Source of the DNA: Actinotalea soli
GTDB taxonomy: Bacteria > Actinomycetota > Actinomycetes > Actinomycetales > Cellulomonadaceae
Length of the DNA stretch: 64,000 nt
NCBI RefSeq assembly: GCF_017565425.1
Contig: NZ_JAGEMK010000002.1
Span: 1 to 64,000 of the forward strand
Direction: 5' to 3'
How positions within the stretch are numbered: position 1 is the first letter of the stretch; every line of letters starts with the position of its first letter. Below, one piece after another: positions 40,129 through 48,451 of this stretch. The notes beneath the pieces were generated by a model that did no database searches, was not told the DNA's origin, and was given only the letters and a program-made list of their open reading frames with translations. Made by a program: the position numbers and the translations under genes.

Positions 40129-41637
40129 TCAGCCCCAGACCAGGCCCTGGCCCGGCTCCTCGAGGATCGCCGCGACGTCGGCCAGGAACCGCGAGCCCAG
40201 GCCGCCGTCGATCAGCCGGTGGTCGAAGGACAGCGCGAGCTGGGTGACCTGACGGACCTTGATCTTGCCCTTGTGCACCCAGGGCTGGTCCCGGATCGCC
40301 CCGAAGGCGAGGATCGCGGACTCCCCGGGGTTGAGGATCGGGGTGCCGGTGTCGATGCCGAAGACCCCGACGTTGGTGATGGTGATGGTCCCGTCGGACA
40401 TCGCCTGGGGCGTGGTGCGGCCCGAGCGCGCGGTCGCGGTGAGGTCCGCGAGGGCGACGGCGAGGTCGTGCAGGGTCATGCGGTGGGCGTCCTTGATGTT
40501 CGGGACGATCAGCCCCCGCGGGGTCTGGGCCGCGATGCCCAGGTTCACGTAGTGCTTGTACTCGATCTCCTGGGTCTCGTCGTGCCAGCTCGCGTTGACC
40601 TCGGGGTGGCGGCGTACCGCGAGCATGAGGGCCTTCGCGGCGATGAGCAGCGGCGTGACGCGCACGTCGGCGAACTCACGGTCCTGGCGCAGCCGGGCGA
40701 CCAGGCGCATCGTCTTGGTCACGTCGACCGTGTGGAACACCGACACGTGCGGGGCGGTGAAGGCGCTGGCGACCATGGCCTCGGCGGTGCGCTTGCGGAC
40801 GGACTTGACCGGGACGCGGGTCGCCCGGCCGTCGTCGGTCACGGTGCCCGAGGCGAGCCAGGGCTGGTCGTCCCCCGCGTAGGTGGCCAGGGTGCGCGGC
40901 TCGTTCTCGTTGCTGCGGGCCAGCACGTCCTCGCGGGTCACGATCCCACCCGGCCCCGTCGCGTTCACCGTGGCCAGGTCGATCCCCAGGTCCTTGGCGA
41001 GCTTGCGGACCGGCGGCTTCGCCAGCACCGGACCCATCCCGCCCGTCGTGGCGCGCGACGCCCCCGCGCTCGTGTCAGAAGCAGGGATACCCACAGGCCC
41101 CTGAGCGTCTGACGCGAGATCGGGGGTGGCGGCGGGGGCGGGGGGGACGTTGGGGGGGGACGTGGGGTTGGCGGGGGCGCTGCGACGCGCGCGGCGGGAG
41201 GCGCTGTGCCCGACGACGCCGTACCCGACCAGCACCGCGCCGCTCGCCGACTCCCCCTCCCCCCCACTCGTGTCAGAAGCAGGGATACCCAGAGCATCCC
41301 CAGGCTCTGACACGAGATCGGGGGTGGGCTGGCCAGAGCTCGTGTCAGACGCTGGGATACCCCCAGCACCCTGAGGTTCTGACACGAGGTCGGGGGTGGT
41401 GTCGATGGTGATGATGGGGGTGCCGACGTCGACGGTGGTGCCGGGCTCGAAGAGCAGCTCGGTGACCACGCCGGCGTAGGGGCAGGGCAGCTCGACGAGG
41501 GACTTGGCGGTCTCGACCTCGAGGATCGGCTGGTTGACCACGACCCGGTCGCCGACAGCGACCTTCCACTCGACGATCTCGGCCTCGGTCAGGCCCTCAC
41601 CGGCGTCGGGAAGGCGGAACTGCTCGTACCTGGGCAC
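40129..41637 (-). CDS. Dihydrolipoamide acyltransferase (E2) of a 2-oxoacid dehydrogenase complex
   Basis: A 502-residue E2 enzyme. The lipoyl domain (about 1-80) has the lipoyl lysine in EVETAKSLVE. The peripheral subunit-binding domain is VRKLAKDLGIDLATVNATGPGG near residue 210, and the catalytic domain ends with the active histidine in LSFDHRLIDGG. The linker between lipoyl and subunit-binding domains is unusual: three 17-residue segments (DLVSEP/DLASDA ... GIPASDTS) are encoded by three 50-bp palindromic repeats inserted in the same frame. E1 genes lie upstream; no E3 gene is present here. Substrate may be branched-chain 2-oxoacids or pyruvate. GTG start with GAGGAG upstream. Confidence 0.92.
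   Translation of the reverse strand: MPRYEQFRLPDAGEGLTEAEIVEWKVAVGDRVVVNQPILEVETAKSLVELPCPYAGVVTELLFEPGTTVDVGTPIITIDTTPDLVSEPQGAGGIPASDTSSGQPTPDLVSEPGDALGIPASDTSGGEGESASGAVLVGYGVVGHSASRRARRSAPANPTSPPNVPPAPAATPDLASDAQGPVGIPASDTSAGASRATTGGMGPVLAKPPVRKLAKDLGIDLATVNATGPGGIVTREDVLARSNENEPRTLATYAGDDQPWLASGTVTDDGRATRVPVKSVRKRTAEAMVASAFTAPHVSVFHTVDVTKTMRLVARLRQDREFADVRVTPLLIAAKALMLAVRRHPEVNASWHDETQEIEYKHYVNLGIAAQTPRGLIVPNIKDAHRMTLHDLAVALADLTATARSGRTTPQAMSDGTITITNVGVFGIDTGTPILNPGESAILAFGAIRDQPWVHKGKIKVRQVTQLALSFDHRLIDGGLGSRFLADVAAILEEPGQGLVWG
41069..41118. repeat. 50-bp palindromic repeat, copy 3 (inside E2 coding sequence)
   Basis: A diverged member: outer arms CTCGTGTCAGA / TCTGACGCGAG, with the GGGATACC core shared with the other copies. 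On the minus strand it encodes LASDAQGPVGIPASDTS in the E2 linker. Confidence 0.9.
41267..41316. repeat. 50-bp palindromic repeat, copy 4 (inside E2 coding sequence)
   Basis: Outer arms CTCGTGTCAGA / TCTGACACGAG with the GGGATACC core. It encodes LVSEPGDALGIPASDTS in the same frame as copies 3 and 5 (198 and 72 bp apart, both multiples of 3). Confidence 0.92.
41339..41388. repeat. 50-bp palindromic repeat, copy 5 (inside E2 coding sequence)
   Basis: Arms CTCGTGTCAGA / TCTGACACGAG with the GGGATACC core. It encodes LVSEPQGAGGIPASDTS directly after the lipoyl domain. Only 22 bp separate it from copy 4. Confidence 0.92.
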
Positions 41638-41724
41638 TGGCGCGCTCCTCGGTCTCGTCGTCCTGGTGGACTCGTCGTCGTGCGGTCGGTGGTGCGGCTC
41701 GCGTGTGCGGCCCGTGGGTCGACG

Positions 41725-42711
41725 CTAGACCGCGAGGGTGCGGTCGACCGCGTCGAGCACCCGGTCCAGGCTCGGCAGGTACTCGTGCTCGAGGCGGGCC
41801 ACCGGGTACGGGGCGTGGAAGCCGCCGACCCGCAGCACAGGGGCCTCGAGGTGGAAGAAGCACTCCTCGGTGATCCGCGCCGCGACCTCGCCCCCGGTCC
41901 CGTAGAGCACGGGAGCCTCGTGCACGACCACGCAGCGGCCGGTCCGGCGCACCGACTCGGCCACCGTCGCGGTGTCGAGCGGGGAGATCGAGCGCAGGTC
42001 GATGACCTCGATGCTGGTCCCGTCGGCCGCGGCTGCCTCGGCGGCCTTGAGGGCCGTGGTGACGGTCGGGCCGTGGGCGACGAGGGTGAGGTCGTTGCCA
42101 CGCCGCGCGACGCGAGCCTTGTCCAGCCCTCCGCCGACGGCGTCGAGGTCGACCTCGGCCTTGTCCCAGTACCGGCCCTTGGGCTCGAAGAAGAGCACCG
42201 GGTCGGGCGAGGCGATGGCCTCCTGGATCATCGTGAACGCGTCACCCGGGGTCGCCGGGGAGACGACGCGCAGACCCGCGGTGTGGGCGAACAGCACCTC
42301 AGGGGACTCGCTGTGGTGCTCGACCGCGCCGATCCCTCCGCCGAAGGGCACCCGGATCACCACGGGCAGCTGCAACCGCCCCCGGGACCGGTAGTGCATC
42401 TTGGCCAGCTGGGTCGTGATCTGGTCGAAGGCGGGGAAGATGAAGCCGTCGAACTGGATCTCGCAGACCGGCCGGTAGCCGCGCAGAGCCAGCCCGATCG
42501 CGGTCCCGACGATGCCCGACTCGGCCAGCGGGGTGTCCACGACGCGGTCAGGGCCGAAGTCCTTCTGCAGCCCGTCGGTCACGCGGAACACGCCACCGAG
42601 CTTGCCGATGTCCTCCCCCATGAGCATGACCTTGGGGTCCTGCTCGAGGGCACGGCGCATCCCGAGGTTGATGGCCTTGGCGAGGGTGATCCGCTCGGTG
42701 GTGGGGCTCAT
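41725..42711 (-). CDS. 2-oxoacid dehydrogenase E1 component, beta subunit
   Basis: A 328-residue transketolase-like E1 beta subunit. Family blocks include LMGEDIGKLGGVFRVTDGLQKDFG, DTPLAESGIVGTAIGLALRGYRPVCEIQF and the C-terminal transketolase domain SIEVIDLRSISPLDTATVAESV. With the alpha subunit it decarboxylates a 2-oxoacid with thiamine diphosphate and passes the acyl group to E2. Its ATG overlaps the alpha stop (ATGA). The E2 gene starts 87 nt downstream. The substrate (pyruvate or branched-chain 2-oxoacid) is not decided by sequence. Confidence 0.92.
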   Translation of the reverse strand: MSPTTERITLAKAINLGMRRALEQDPKVMLMGEDIGKLGGVFRVTDGLQKDFGPDRVVDTPLAESGIVGTAIGLALRGYRPVCEIQFDGFIFPAFDQITTQLAKMHYRSRGRLQLPVVIRVPFGGGIGAVEHHSESPEVLFAHTAGLRVVSPATPGDAFTMIQEAIASPDPVLFFEPKGRYWDKAEVDLDAVGGGLDKARVARRGNDLTLVAHGPTVTTALKAAEAAAADGTSIEVIDLRSISPLDTATVAESVRRTGRCVVVHEAPVLYGTGGEVAARITEECFFHLEAPVLRVGGFHAPYPVARLEHEYLPSLDRVLDAVDRTLAV

Positions 42712-43838
42712 CGGCCGGCTCCTTCCGTGGCGCTCTCCCCGTCGGCGAGGAAGGAGGCCTCGTACTCGGCGAACCAGGCGCGCTCACCGTCGACCACCGC
42801 GTGCGGGGTCGCGTACACGTTGTCGAACATGGACGAGGTCGCGGGGGCCTCGAGGGCCCGGACCTCGGCGCGCAGCCGCTCTCCCAGGACCTCGGCCTCG
42901 GCAGCCAGGGCCTCCTGGTACTCGGCGGTCAGCTCACCCTCGGCCTCGAGCAGGGCGGTGAGCCGGTCGATCGGGTCGCGCTGACGCCAGTGCTCCTCCT
43001 CGGCGGCGGACCGGTAGCGGGTCGGGTCGTCAGAGGTGGTGTGCGCGCCCATCCGGTAGGTGTACGCCTCGATGAAGGTCGGGCCGCCACCGCTGCGGGC
43101 CCGCTCGAGGGCCTCGGCGGTCACCGCGTAGCAGGCCAGGACGTCGTTGCCGTCGACCCGCACGCTCGGCACGCCGAACCCGCGCCCGCGCTCGACGATC
43201 GGCACCCGGGACTGCTTCTCGGTGGGCTCGGAGATCGCCCACTGGTTGTTCTGGCAGAACAGCACGATCGGTGCGTTGTTGACGGCCGCGAAGACGAAGG
43301 CCTCGTTGGTGTCGCCCTGCGCGGTGGCCCCGTCCCCGAAGTAGGCGACGACGGCGGTGTCGCGCGACGGGTCCCCGGTACCGACCAGACCGTCGCGCTG
43401 GATGCCCATCGCGTAGCCGGTCGCGTGCAGCGTGTGCGAGCCGATGACCAGGGTGTACAGGTGCACGTTGTGCTCGGCCGGGTCCCAGCCGCCGTGGTCC
43501 ACCCCGCGGAAGAGCTTGAGGATGTCGACCGGGTCCACCCCTCGCACCTGCGCGACGGCGTGCTCGCGGTAGGAGGGGAAGACGTAGTCCTGGGTGGCCA
43601 GGGCCCGGGCCGAGCCGACCTGCGCGGCCTCCTGGCCGAGGGCCTGGGCGTAGAGGGCGAGCTCACCCTGACGCTGGAGCGAGGTGGCCTCGGAGTCGAC
43701 CCGGCGGGCGAGCACCATGTCACGGTGCATCCCGCGCAGGGCCTCGGCGTCGAGGTGGGCGATGCGGGGGGTGTAGTCAGGGTGGTCCACCCGGTGCCCG
43801 GTGGGGCTCAGCAGCTGGACGAGGTCGGGCTCGTTCAC
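42708..43838 (-). CDS. 2-oxoacid dehydrogenase E1 component, alpha subunit
   Basis: A 376-residue E1 alpha subunit. The thiamine diphosphate motif is GDGATAQGDTNEAFVFAAVNNAP, and the regulatory-loop region is EAYTYRMGAHTTSDDPTRYRS. The block FPSYREHAVAQVRGVDPVDILKLFRG is typical of the pyruvate/branched-chain type. It is the first gene of the three-gene operon; AAGGACCCC lies before the GTG start. The promoter region holds two tandem TACG-type inverted repeats, so a repressor probably controls the complex. Confidence 0.92.
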   Translation of the reverse strand: MNEPDLVQLLSPTGHRVDHPDYTPRIAHLDAEALRGMHRDMVLARRVDSEATSLQRQGELALYAQALGQEAAQVGSARALATQDYVFPSYREHAVAQVRGVDPVDILKLFRGVDHGGWDPAEHNVHLYTLVIGSHTLHATGYAMGIQRDGLVGTGDPSRDTAVVAYFGDGATAQGDTNEAFVFAAVNNAPIVLFCQNNQWAISEPTEKQSRVPIVERGRGFGVPSVRVDGNDVLACYAVTAEALERARSGGGPTFIEAYTYRMGAHTTSDDPTRYRSAAEEEHWRQRDPIDRLTALLEAEGELTAEYQEALAAEAEVLGERLRAEVRALEAPATSSMFDNVYATPHAVVDGERAWFAEYEASFLADGESATEGAGR

Positions 43839-43874
43839 GCGGTGGGGTCCTTCCGGAGTGGACGAACGAGTAAC

Positions 43875-43903
43875 TTACGTCAGCGTAGGCTACGGCACCG
43901 TAG
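43875..43903. promoter_or_regulatory. Tandem inverted-repeat operator upstream of the E1-E2 operon
   Basis: TTACG-N4-CGTAG (43875-43888) and CTACG-N4-CGTAG (43890-43903) lie 15 bp apart. A -10-like TAAGTT on the minus strand (43877-43872) overlaps the first. The design fits a TetR- or GntR-type repressor of fatty- or branched-chain-acid metabolism. The regulator is not encoded nearby. Confidence 0.6.
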
Positions 43904-44053
43904 GTTAGGGGTTGTTCGGGCCCACAAGGTCCGGAGGGACCCGTTGTGAGCACCCTCCAACCTGCCACGGCCCCCATGACCAGGCCAACTCCCGACGTCC
44001 CTCACAACCGGCCCCCCTGCGAGAGGCGCGGTCGGGCTGGGGGCGCGGCAGGC

Positions 44054-45124
44054 TCAGGCCCCGCCCCAGGCCCGGGTGAGCTCGAGCACGCGGTCGTTCG
44101 CTGCGGCCTCGCCGATGCTGATCCGCATGCCCTCGCCCGCGAAGGGACGCACCAGGACCCCCTGCCGTGCGGCGGCCGAGGCGAGGTCGACCGTCCGGTC
44201 AGCCGTGGGGAGCCACACGAAGTTCGCCTGGCTCTCGGGCAGCCCCCACCCCTGCGCCCGCAGCCGCTCGGCGACCCGCTCGCGCTCGGCGACCACGGCC
44301 TCGACGCGTTCGGCGAGCTCCCCCTCGGCCTCGAGGGAGGCCATGGCGGCCACCTGGGCGAGGTGGTTCACGCCGAAGGGGGTCGACGCGGTGCGCACCG
44401 CGCGGGCGAGGTCGGGGTGGGTCACGGCGTAGCCGACCCGCAGGGCCGCGAGCCCGTACGCCTTGGAGAAGGTCCGCAGGACGACGACGTTCGGGTGCGC
44501 CGCGAGGACCTGCTCGCTGTCGATCGGGTCCTCGGACCGCACGAACTCGACGTAGGCCTCGTCGAGCACGACGAGGACCCGCTCGGGCACGGCAGCCAGC
44601 AGCTCGAGCAGCTCGGCATGGCCGATCGCCGGTCCGGTGGGGTTGTTGGGGGAGCACACGAGCATCACCCGGGTGCGCTCGGTGACCGCCGCGGCCATCG
44701 CCGGGAGGTCGTGACGGCCGTCGACCGTGAGCGGCACCGGGACGGAGACGGCGCCCTGCAGCTGGACGAGGATCGGGTAGGCCTCGAAGGACCGCCACGC
44801 GTGGACCACCTCGTCCCCCGCGTCGCAGAACCCCTGGAGCACGTGCCCGAGGACGGCGACCGAGCCGCAGCCCGCGACGATCGACCCGGCCTCGACGTGG
44901 TGCTTGGCCGCGAGGGCCTCGACCAGCTCGGTCGCGAACATGTCGGGGTACCGGTTGAGGGCGCCGGCCGCCCGGGCGACCGCGTCGCGCACCGAGGGCA
45001 GCGGCGGGAAGGGGTTCTCGTTCGAGGAGAGCTTGTGGGCCCGCCCGAGGTCGGCACGCGCCCCGGGGACGTAGGCGGGGAGGCTCTGCACGGCGGGGCG
45101 CTGGGGCACCTGGGGGCTCGTCAC
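44054..45124 (-). CDS. HisC-like aminotransferase (histidinol-phosphate or aromatic amino acid)
   Basis: A 356-residue class II PLP aminotransferase. Visible are KLSSNENPFPPLPSVRDAV (substrate-binding start), CSPNNPTGPAIGH, DEAYVEFVR, the PLP lysine in RTFSKAYGLAALRVGYA and the phosphate arginine near the C-terminus (VRPFAGEGMRISIG). The family includes HisC and the actinobacterial aromatic aminotransferase Pat. No his genes are adjacent, which favours Pat but does not prove it. The GTG start has CATGCT 6 nt upstream and no Shine-Dalgarno. It is divergent from the holin-like gene. Confidence 0.88.
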   Translation of the reverse strand: MTSPQVPQRPAVQSLPAYVPGARADLGRAHKLSSNENPFPPLPSVRDAVARAAGALNRYPDMFATELVEALAAKHHVEAGSIVAGCGSVAVLGHVLQGFCDAGDEVVHAWRSFEAYPILVQLQGAVSVPVPLTVDGRHDLPAMAAAVTERTRVMLVCSPNNPTGPAIGHAELLELLAAVPERVLVVLDEAYVEFVRSEDPIDSEQVLAAHPNVVVLRTFSKAYGLAALRVGYAVTHPDLARAVRTASTPFGVNHLAQVAAMASLEAEGELAERVEAVVAERERVAERLRAQGWGLPESQANFVWLPTADRTVDLASAAARQGVLVRPFAGEGMRISIGEAAANDRVLELTRAWGGA

Positions 45125-45191
45125 GCGACCAGCATGCCACCGCCCGCACCGACGCCCTGCGCGCTCCCGGCCTCCGTGGAACGATGACCGC

Positions 45192-45572
45192 ATGAGCTTC
45201 GTCCTGCGAGTCCTCGTCAACGCGGTCGCGATCTGGCTCGCGACCCAGCTCCTCAGCGGCCTCGAGGTCGTCGGAGGGGACGACACCGGCACGACCGTGC
45301 TCGTCTTCCTCCTGGTGGCCCTGCTCTTCGGTGTGGTGAACGCCGTCGTCAAGCCGATCGTCAAGCTGATCTCGCTACCGCTGTACATCCTCACCCTCGG
45401 CCTGTTCACCCTCGTGGTGAACGCCCTGATGCTCATGCTCACCGGGTGGCTCTCGGAGATGACCGAGTACGGCCTGCGGATCGAGAGCTTCGGCACGGCC
45501 GTGCTGGGTGGCCTGATCATCTCGATCGTGAGCTTCCTGCTGAGCGTGATCATCCCCGGCCGCCGGGACTGA
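45192..45572 (+). CDS. Phage holin family (DUF membrane) protein
   Basis: A 126-residue protein with four membrane helices and the family pattern LLFGVVNAVVKPIVKLISLPLYILTLGLFTLVVNALMLML. It belongs to the 'phage holin 4-2' family, a widespread chromosomal membrane protein; despite the name there is no phage context here. AACGAT lies 6 nt before the ATG and there is no Shine-Dalgarno. Its last 23 bases overlap the convergent hydrolase gene. Confidence 0.85.
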   Translation: MSFVLRVLVNAVAIWLATQLLSGLEVVGGDDTGTTVLVFLLVALLFGVVNAVVKPIVKLISLPLYILTLGLFTLVVNALMLMLTGWLSEMTEYGLRIESFGTAVLGGLIISIVSFLLSVIIPGRRD

Positions 45573-47115
45573 GCGCCGCGGGGTCCTCGGGCACCCGCAC
45601 CCCGGTGAACCGCATCATCCTCGCCTCGGCCTGCCCTCCCCCGAGCACGCCCTGGATCGCCTGGTCGACCGCGCGCAGCGAGGCGTGGTCGGAGCCCGCG
45701 AGCCGGTCCGCGGTGGCCGCGTAGCGACGCGCGTCGTGCGCGGCCACCGGGGACAGAGCTGCTGCACGGTCCGCAGGGTCGGCCGCCTCGGCCAGGTCTA
45801 CCGCGACGGTGGTGCGGTTGCCCGCCGTCGGGTTGGCCCGGCCGTCCAGGGTCGGCACGTAGTCCGTCCCGTGCTCGAGGTGCAGGGCCTGGACCCCGTC
45901 CTTCAGGGGCAGGTGGCCGACCGGGGACCCGGCCGTGACGACCGCCGCGATCGAGTACCTCTCGGCACGCGGGTCGCCCGCGACCTCCATCGCCGCGATC
46001 CCGCCCTGGCTGTGCCCGGCCAGGAGCACCGGCTCCCCGGGCTCGATCCGCGCGGCGGCCATGGCCCGGAGCACCACCTCGGTGGCGTCGTCGGGCCGCT
46101 CGGCCATGAGCCGCAGGTTGCTGCTGAGGTCGGCCGGGTTGCTGCCCGGCAGGGGGGACCAGTCCTGCGTGCCGGGGACCGTGACGACCCAGCTGCGGGT
46201 GCCGTCGGGATGGGTGAGCTCCTGGACACCCACCGTGCCGTCCCCACCGCCGCCCGGCGCGTAGTGGTCGGCCACCTGCCGCAGCACCTCCCCGGCGCCG
46301 TCCGGGGCCGGGGGCTGGGTCCGGTCCGGCCCCCACGGGCTGGGGGTCTCGACCTTGGGCGCGACCACCAGCGAGGAGGTGGGCACCCCGGCCAGCGGCG
46401 AGGCGATGCGCACCCCCGTGTCGAGCACCCGGGCCGCCTCGGGGACGGGGGTCGGGTCGAGAGGACGGCGTCCGGGCAGCGCACCCAGGAGGAAGCCGGC
46501 GATGCCCGCGACAGCAGGCTCGACCACCCTCGCGTCCGGCGGGGAGGTGGGCAGCCACTGCGCGGAGGCGCCCTGACCCGACAGGGTGGCAGCCCCGGAC
46601 CGAGCCAGCCCGTGGGTCAGCACCGCGAGCGCGCCGACGCCGGTCAGCGCCGCGCCCGCGGCCCAGCCGACCGGCCCTGCCTCACCGAGCACCAGCCCGC
46701 CGACGGCCGCCGTCGCCGGGATCGCCGCGCCGAGCCGGGACACGAGGGCATCGGCCTGCCGGTAGCTCTCGGCCGCCAGGCGCAGGGCCGCGGCCAGGGC
46801 GCGGGCGCTGGCCGCCACCGCGAGGCAGCCACCGGGTCGGGTCGCGACCTCGGCGAGGGCCTCACGGGCAGCCTGCGCGGTGGTCGGTGACCAGCGGGCA
46901 GCGTCCTCGACGGTCGCGCCCAGGCGCAGCGCCCGGGCGCCCGCGTGCTCGAGGAGCTCCGCGAGACGGCAGAGCAGGACCGCCGCGTGCTCGAGCTCGT
47001 CGAGGTGGACCCGGGTGCTGCCGTACCCGCCGCGGACCCGGACCCCGGGCGGGAGCCCGACCAGGTCGGCCGACGGGGGCCGGACGATCTCGCTCGGTGG
47101 GGCGGCCGCGCTCAT
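45550..47115 (-). CDS. Alpha/beta hydrolase with WXG/helical N-terminal region
   Basis: A 521-residue protein. The first 170 residues are helical and alanine-rich (LDELEHAAVLLCRLAELLEHAGARAL), like ESX-type partner proteins, followed by hydrophobic stretches (about 130-170). The second half is an alpha/beta hydrolase: VVTVPGTQDWSP, nucleophile motif LLAGHSQGGIAAM, and a likely acid/histidine in HLEHGTDYVPTLDG and later. The upstream 116-residue WXG-like gene overlaps it by 4 nt, so the pair may form an export-linked unit. Substrate unknown; lipase or esterase is plausible. Confidence 0.72.
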   Translation of the reverse strand: MSAAAPPSEIVRPPSADLVGLPPGVRVRGGYGSTRVHLDELEHAAVLLCRLAELLEHAGARALRLGATVEDAARWSPTTAQAAREALAEVATRPGGCLAVAASARALAAALRLAAESYRQADALVSRLGAAIPATAAVGGLVLGEAGPVGWAAGAALTGVGALAVLTHGLARSGAATLSGQGASAQWLPTSPPDARVVEPAVAGIAGFLLGALPGRRPLDPTPVPEAARVLDTGVRIASPLAGVPTSSLVVAPKVETPSPWGPDRTQPPAPDGAGEVLRQVADHYAPGGGGDGTVGVQELTHPDGTRSWVVTVPGTQDWSPLPGSNPADLSSNLRLMAERPDDATEVVLRAMAAARIEPGEPVLLAGHSQGGIAAMEVAGDPRAERYSIAAVVTAGSPVGHLPLKDGVQALHLEHGTDYVPTLDGRANPTAGNRTTVAVDLAEAADPADRAAALSPVAAHDARRYAATADRLAGSDHASLRAVDQAIQGVLGGGQAEARMMRFTGVRVPEDPAALSPGGRG

Positions 47116-47462
47116 CGCGAGCCCAGCTGGTCGGCCAGACCCACGCCGAGGACGAGCCACCCCGCCCCCGCCGAGGTCGGGTCGAGGCCCTCGGGGACCA
47201 TCGCTGCACGCTGCGCGACCGCGGACTCCGCGTGCCGCGCGAGGGTCTGGTCGGCCCCGAGGACGGCCTCGGTCAGCCGCCGCAGCTCCTGCTCGAGCAG
47301 GTCGAGCTCATCGCGGTACCGGGTCGCGGCCGTCGCCTGCCAGGAGTCGGTCCGTGCCGCGCGCGCCAGACCGGTGGCCTGGTCGGTCTGGGACCGGACC
47401 TCGGCGAGGACCGCGCGCCACTCGTGCGCCCAGGCGCCGTCCTCCCCCACGAACCACGCCAC
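47112..47462 (-). CDS. Small helical WXG-like protein
   Basis: A 116-residue all-helical protein with DSWQATAATRYRDELDLLEQELRRLTEAV, where SWQA takes the place of WXG followed by Y-x3-D-like spacing. This resembles WXG100/ESX-type small proteins. It overlaps the hydrolase gene (ATGA). The start is the GTG at 47462, with GGAGGGG 6 nt upstream. No ESX secretion genes are visible in the window, so the export role is inferred. Confidence 0.6.
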   Translation of the reverse strand: MAWFVGEDGAWAHEWRAVLAEVRSQTDQATGLARAARTDSWQATAATRYRDELDLLEQELRRLTEAVLGADQTLARHAESAVAQRAAMVPEGLDPTSAGAGWLVLGVGLADQLGSR

Positions 47463-47607
47463 CGCACACCCCTCCGCCGCGCCGCCGGGCCGCACGCCGC
47501 GGAGGGCGGGCGACCCGGGCCGCCGTGACCGGCAGCGGGGAGGACGCTAGGCGCGACGGTGCCGCAACCCGGCGGAGGCCCGACCGGGCTGGGGACCCGC
47601 CGACCGG

Positions 47608-47633
47608 ACCACGGCCTGTGGACGGGCCGTGGT
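47608..47633 (-). terminator. Terminator of the ehu operon
   Basis: A perfect 9-bp inverted repeat (ACCACGGCC / GGCCGTGGT) with an 8-bp loop, 2 nt after the ehuA stop codon on the minus strand. Confidence 0.75.
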
Positions 47634-47635
47634 GC

Positions 47636-48451
47636 CTAGAGCACCGCCTGGAGGAAGGCCTGGGTGCGCTCCTCCTTGGGGTCGCTGAACATCACGTCGG
47701 GGGCGGCCTCCTCGATGATGCGGCCCTGGTCGAACATGAGCACGCGGTTGGAGACGTCCCGCGCGAACTGCATCTCGTGGGTCACGATCAGCATGGTGAT
47801 GTCGGTGTTCCTCGCGACCTCCCGCAGGACGCCGAGGACCTCCCCCACCAGCTCAGGGTCCAGCGCCGAGGTGACCTCGTCCAGCAGCAGGATCTCGGGG
47901 TCCATCGCCAGGGCACGGGCGATGGCCACGCGCTGCTGCTGCCCCCCTGAGAGCTGCATGGGGTGGGCGTCGGCCCGGTCGCCCAGACCGACCTGCTCGA
48001 GCAGCTCCCGACCGCGACGCTCGGCCTCCGCCTTGGAGCGGCCGAGGACGTGCACCGGGGCCTCGGTGATGTTCTCCAGCACGTTCATGTTGGGGAACAG
48101 GTTGAACTGCTGGAACACCATGCCGATCCGACGGCGGACGTTCGCCACGTCCTTGGCCTTGCGCTCGACGCGCTTGCCGTTGCGCAGCTCGTGGGTGAGC
48201 GGGTCGCCGTCGACGTAGATGTACCCGTCGGTGAGGTGCTCGAGGGTCATGAGCAGGCGCAGGATCGTCGTCTTGCCCGAGCCGCTGGGGCCGATCAGGG
48301 TGACTCGCTCGCCCTTGTCGACCGTGAAGTTGAGCCCGTTGAGGACGACGGTGTCACCGAACTTCTTGACCACGTCGTCGAACACGATCCGGGGGGTGTC
48401 CCCGCTGCCCGGAGCGCTCGTCTGCGGCTGGGAGCCGCTGTCAGTAGGCAA
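47636..48451 (-). CDS. ehuA: Ectoine/hydroxyectoine ABC transporter, ATP-binding protein
   Basis: A 271-residue polar-amino-acid-type ABC ATPase: Walker A GPSGSGKTT, Q-loop MVFQQFNLFPNMNVLENIT, signature LSGGQQQR, Walker B ILLLDEVTSALD and H-loop IVTHEMQFARD. The start is an unusual TTG at 48451 that overlaps the last codons of ehuD, with GGAGAAG upstream. It is the last gene of an operon with two permeases and a binding protein. The ehu name rests on gene order and on the complete ectoine degradation operon elsewhere in the window; other amino acid substrates are possible. Confidence 0.82.
   Translation of the reverse strand: MPTDSGSQPQTSAPGSGDTPRIVFDDVVKKFGDTVVLNGLNFTVDKGERVTLIGPSGSGKTTILRLLMTLEHLTDGYIYVDGDPLTHELRNGKRVERKAKDVANVRRRIGMVFQQFNLFPNMNVLENITEAPVHVLGRSKAEAERRGRELLEQVGLGDRADAHPMQLSGGQQQRVAIARALAMDPEILLLDEVTSALDPELVGEVLGVLREVARNTDITMLIVTHEMQFARDVSNRVLMFDQGRIIEEAAPDVMFSDPKEERTQAFLQAVL

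Noticed and set aside
43946-45187. 413-codon plus-strand frame opposite the HisC-like gene
   Set aside because: It is a GC-driven shadow of the real minus-strand gene and has no recognisable domain.
45192-45572. Phage holin family gene as a sign of a prophage
   Set aside because: It is a widespread chromosomal membrane family; no integrase, capsid or lysis genes are nearby.
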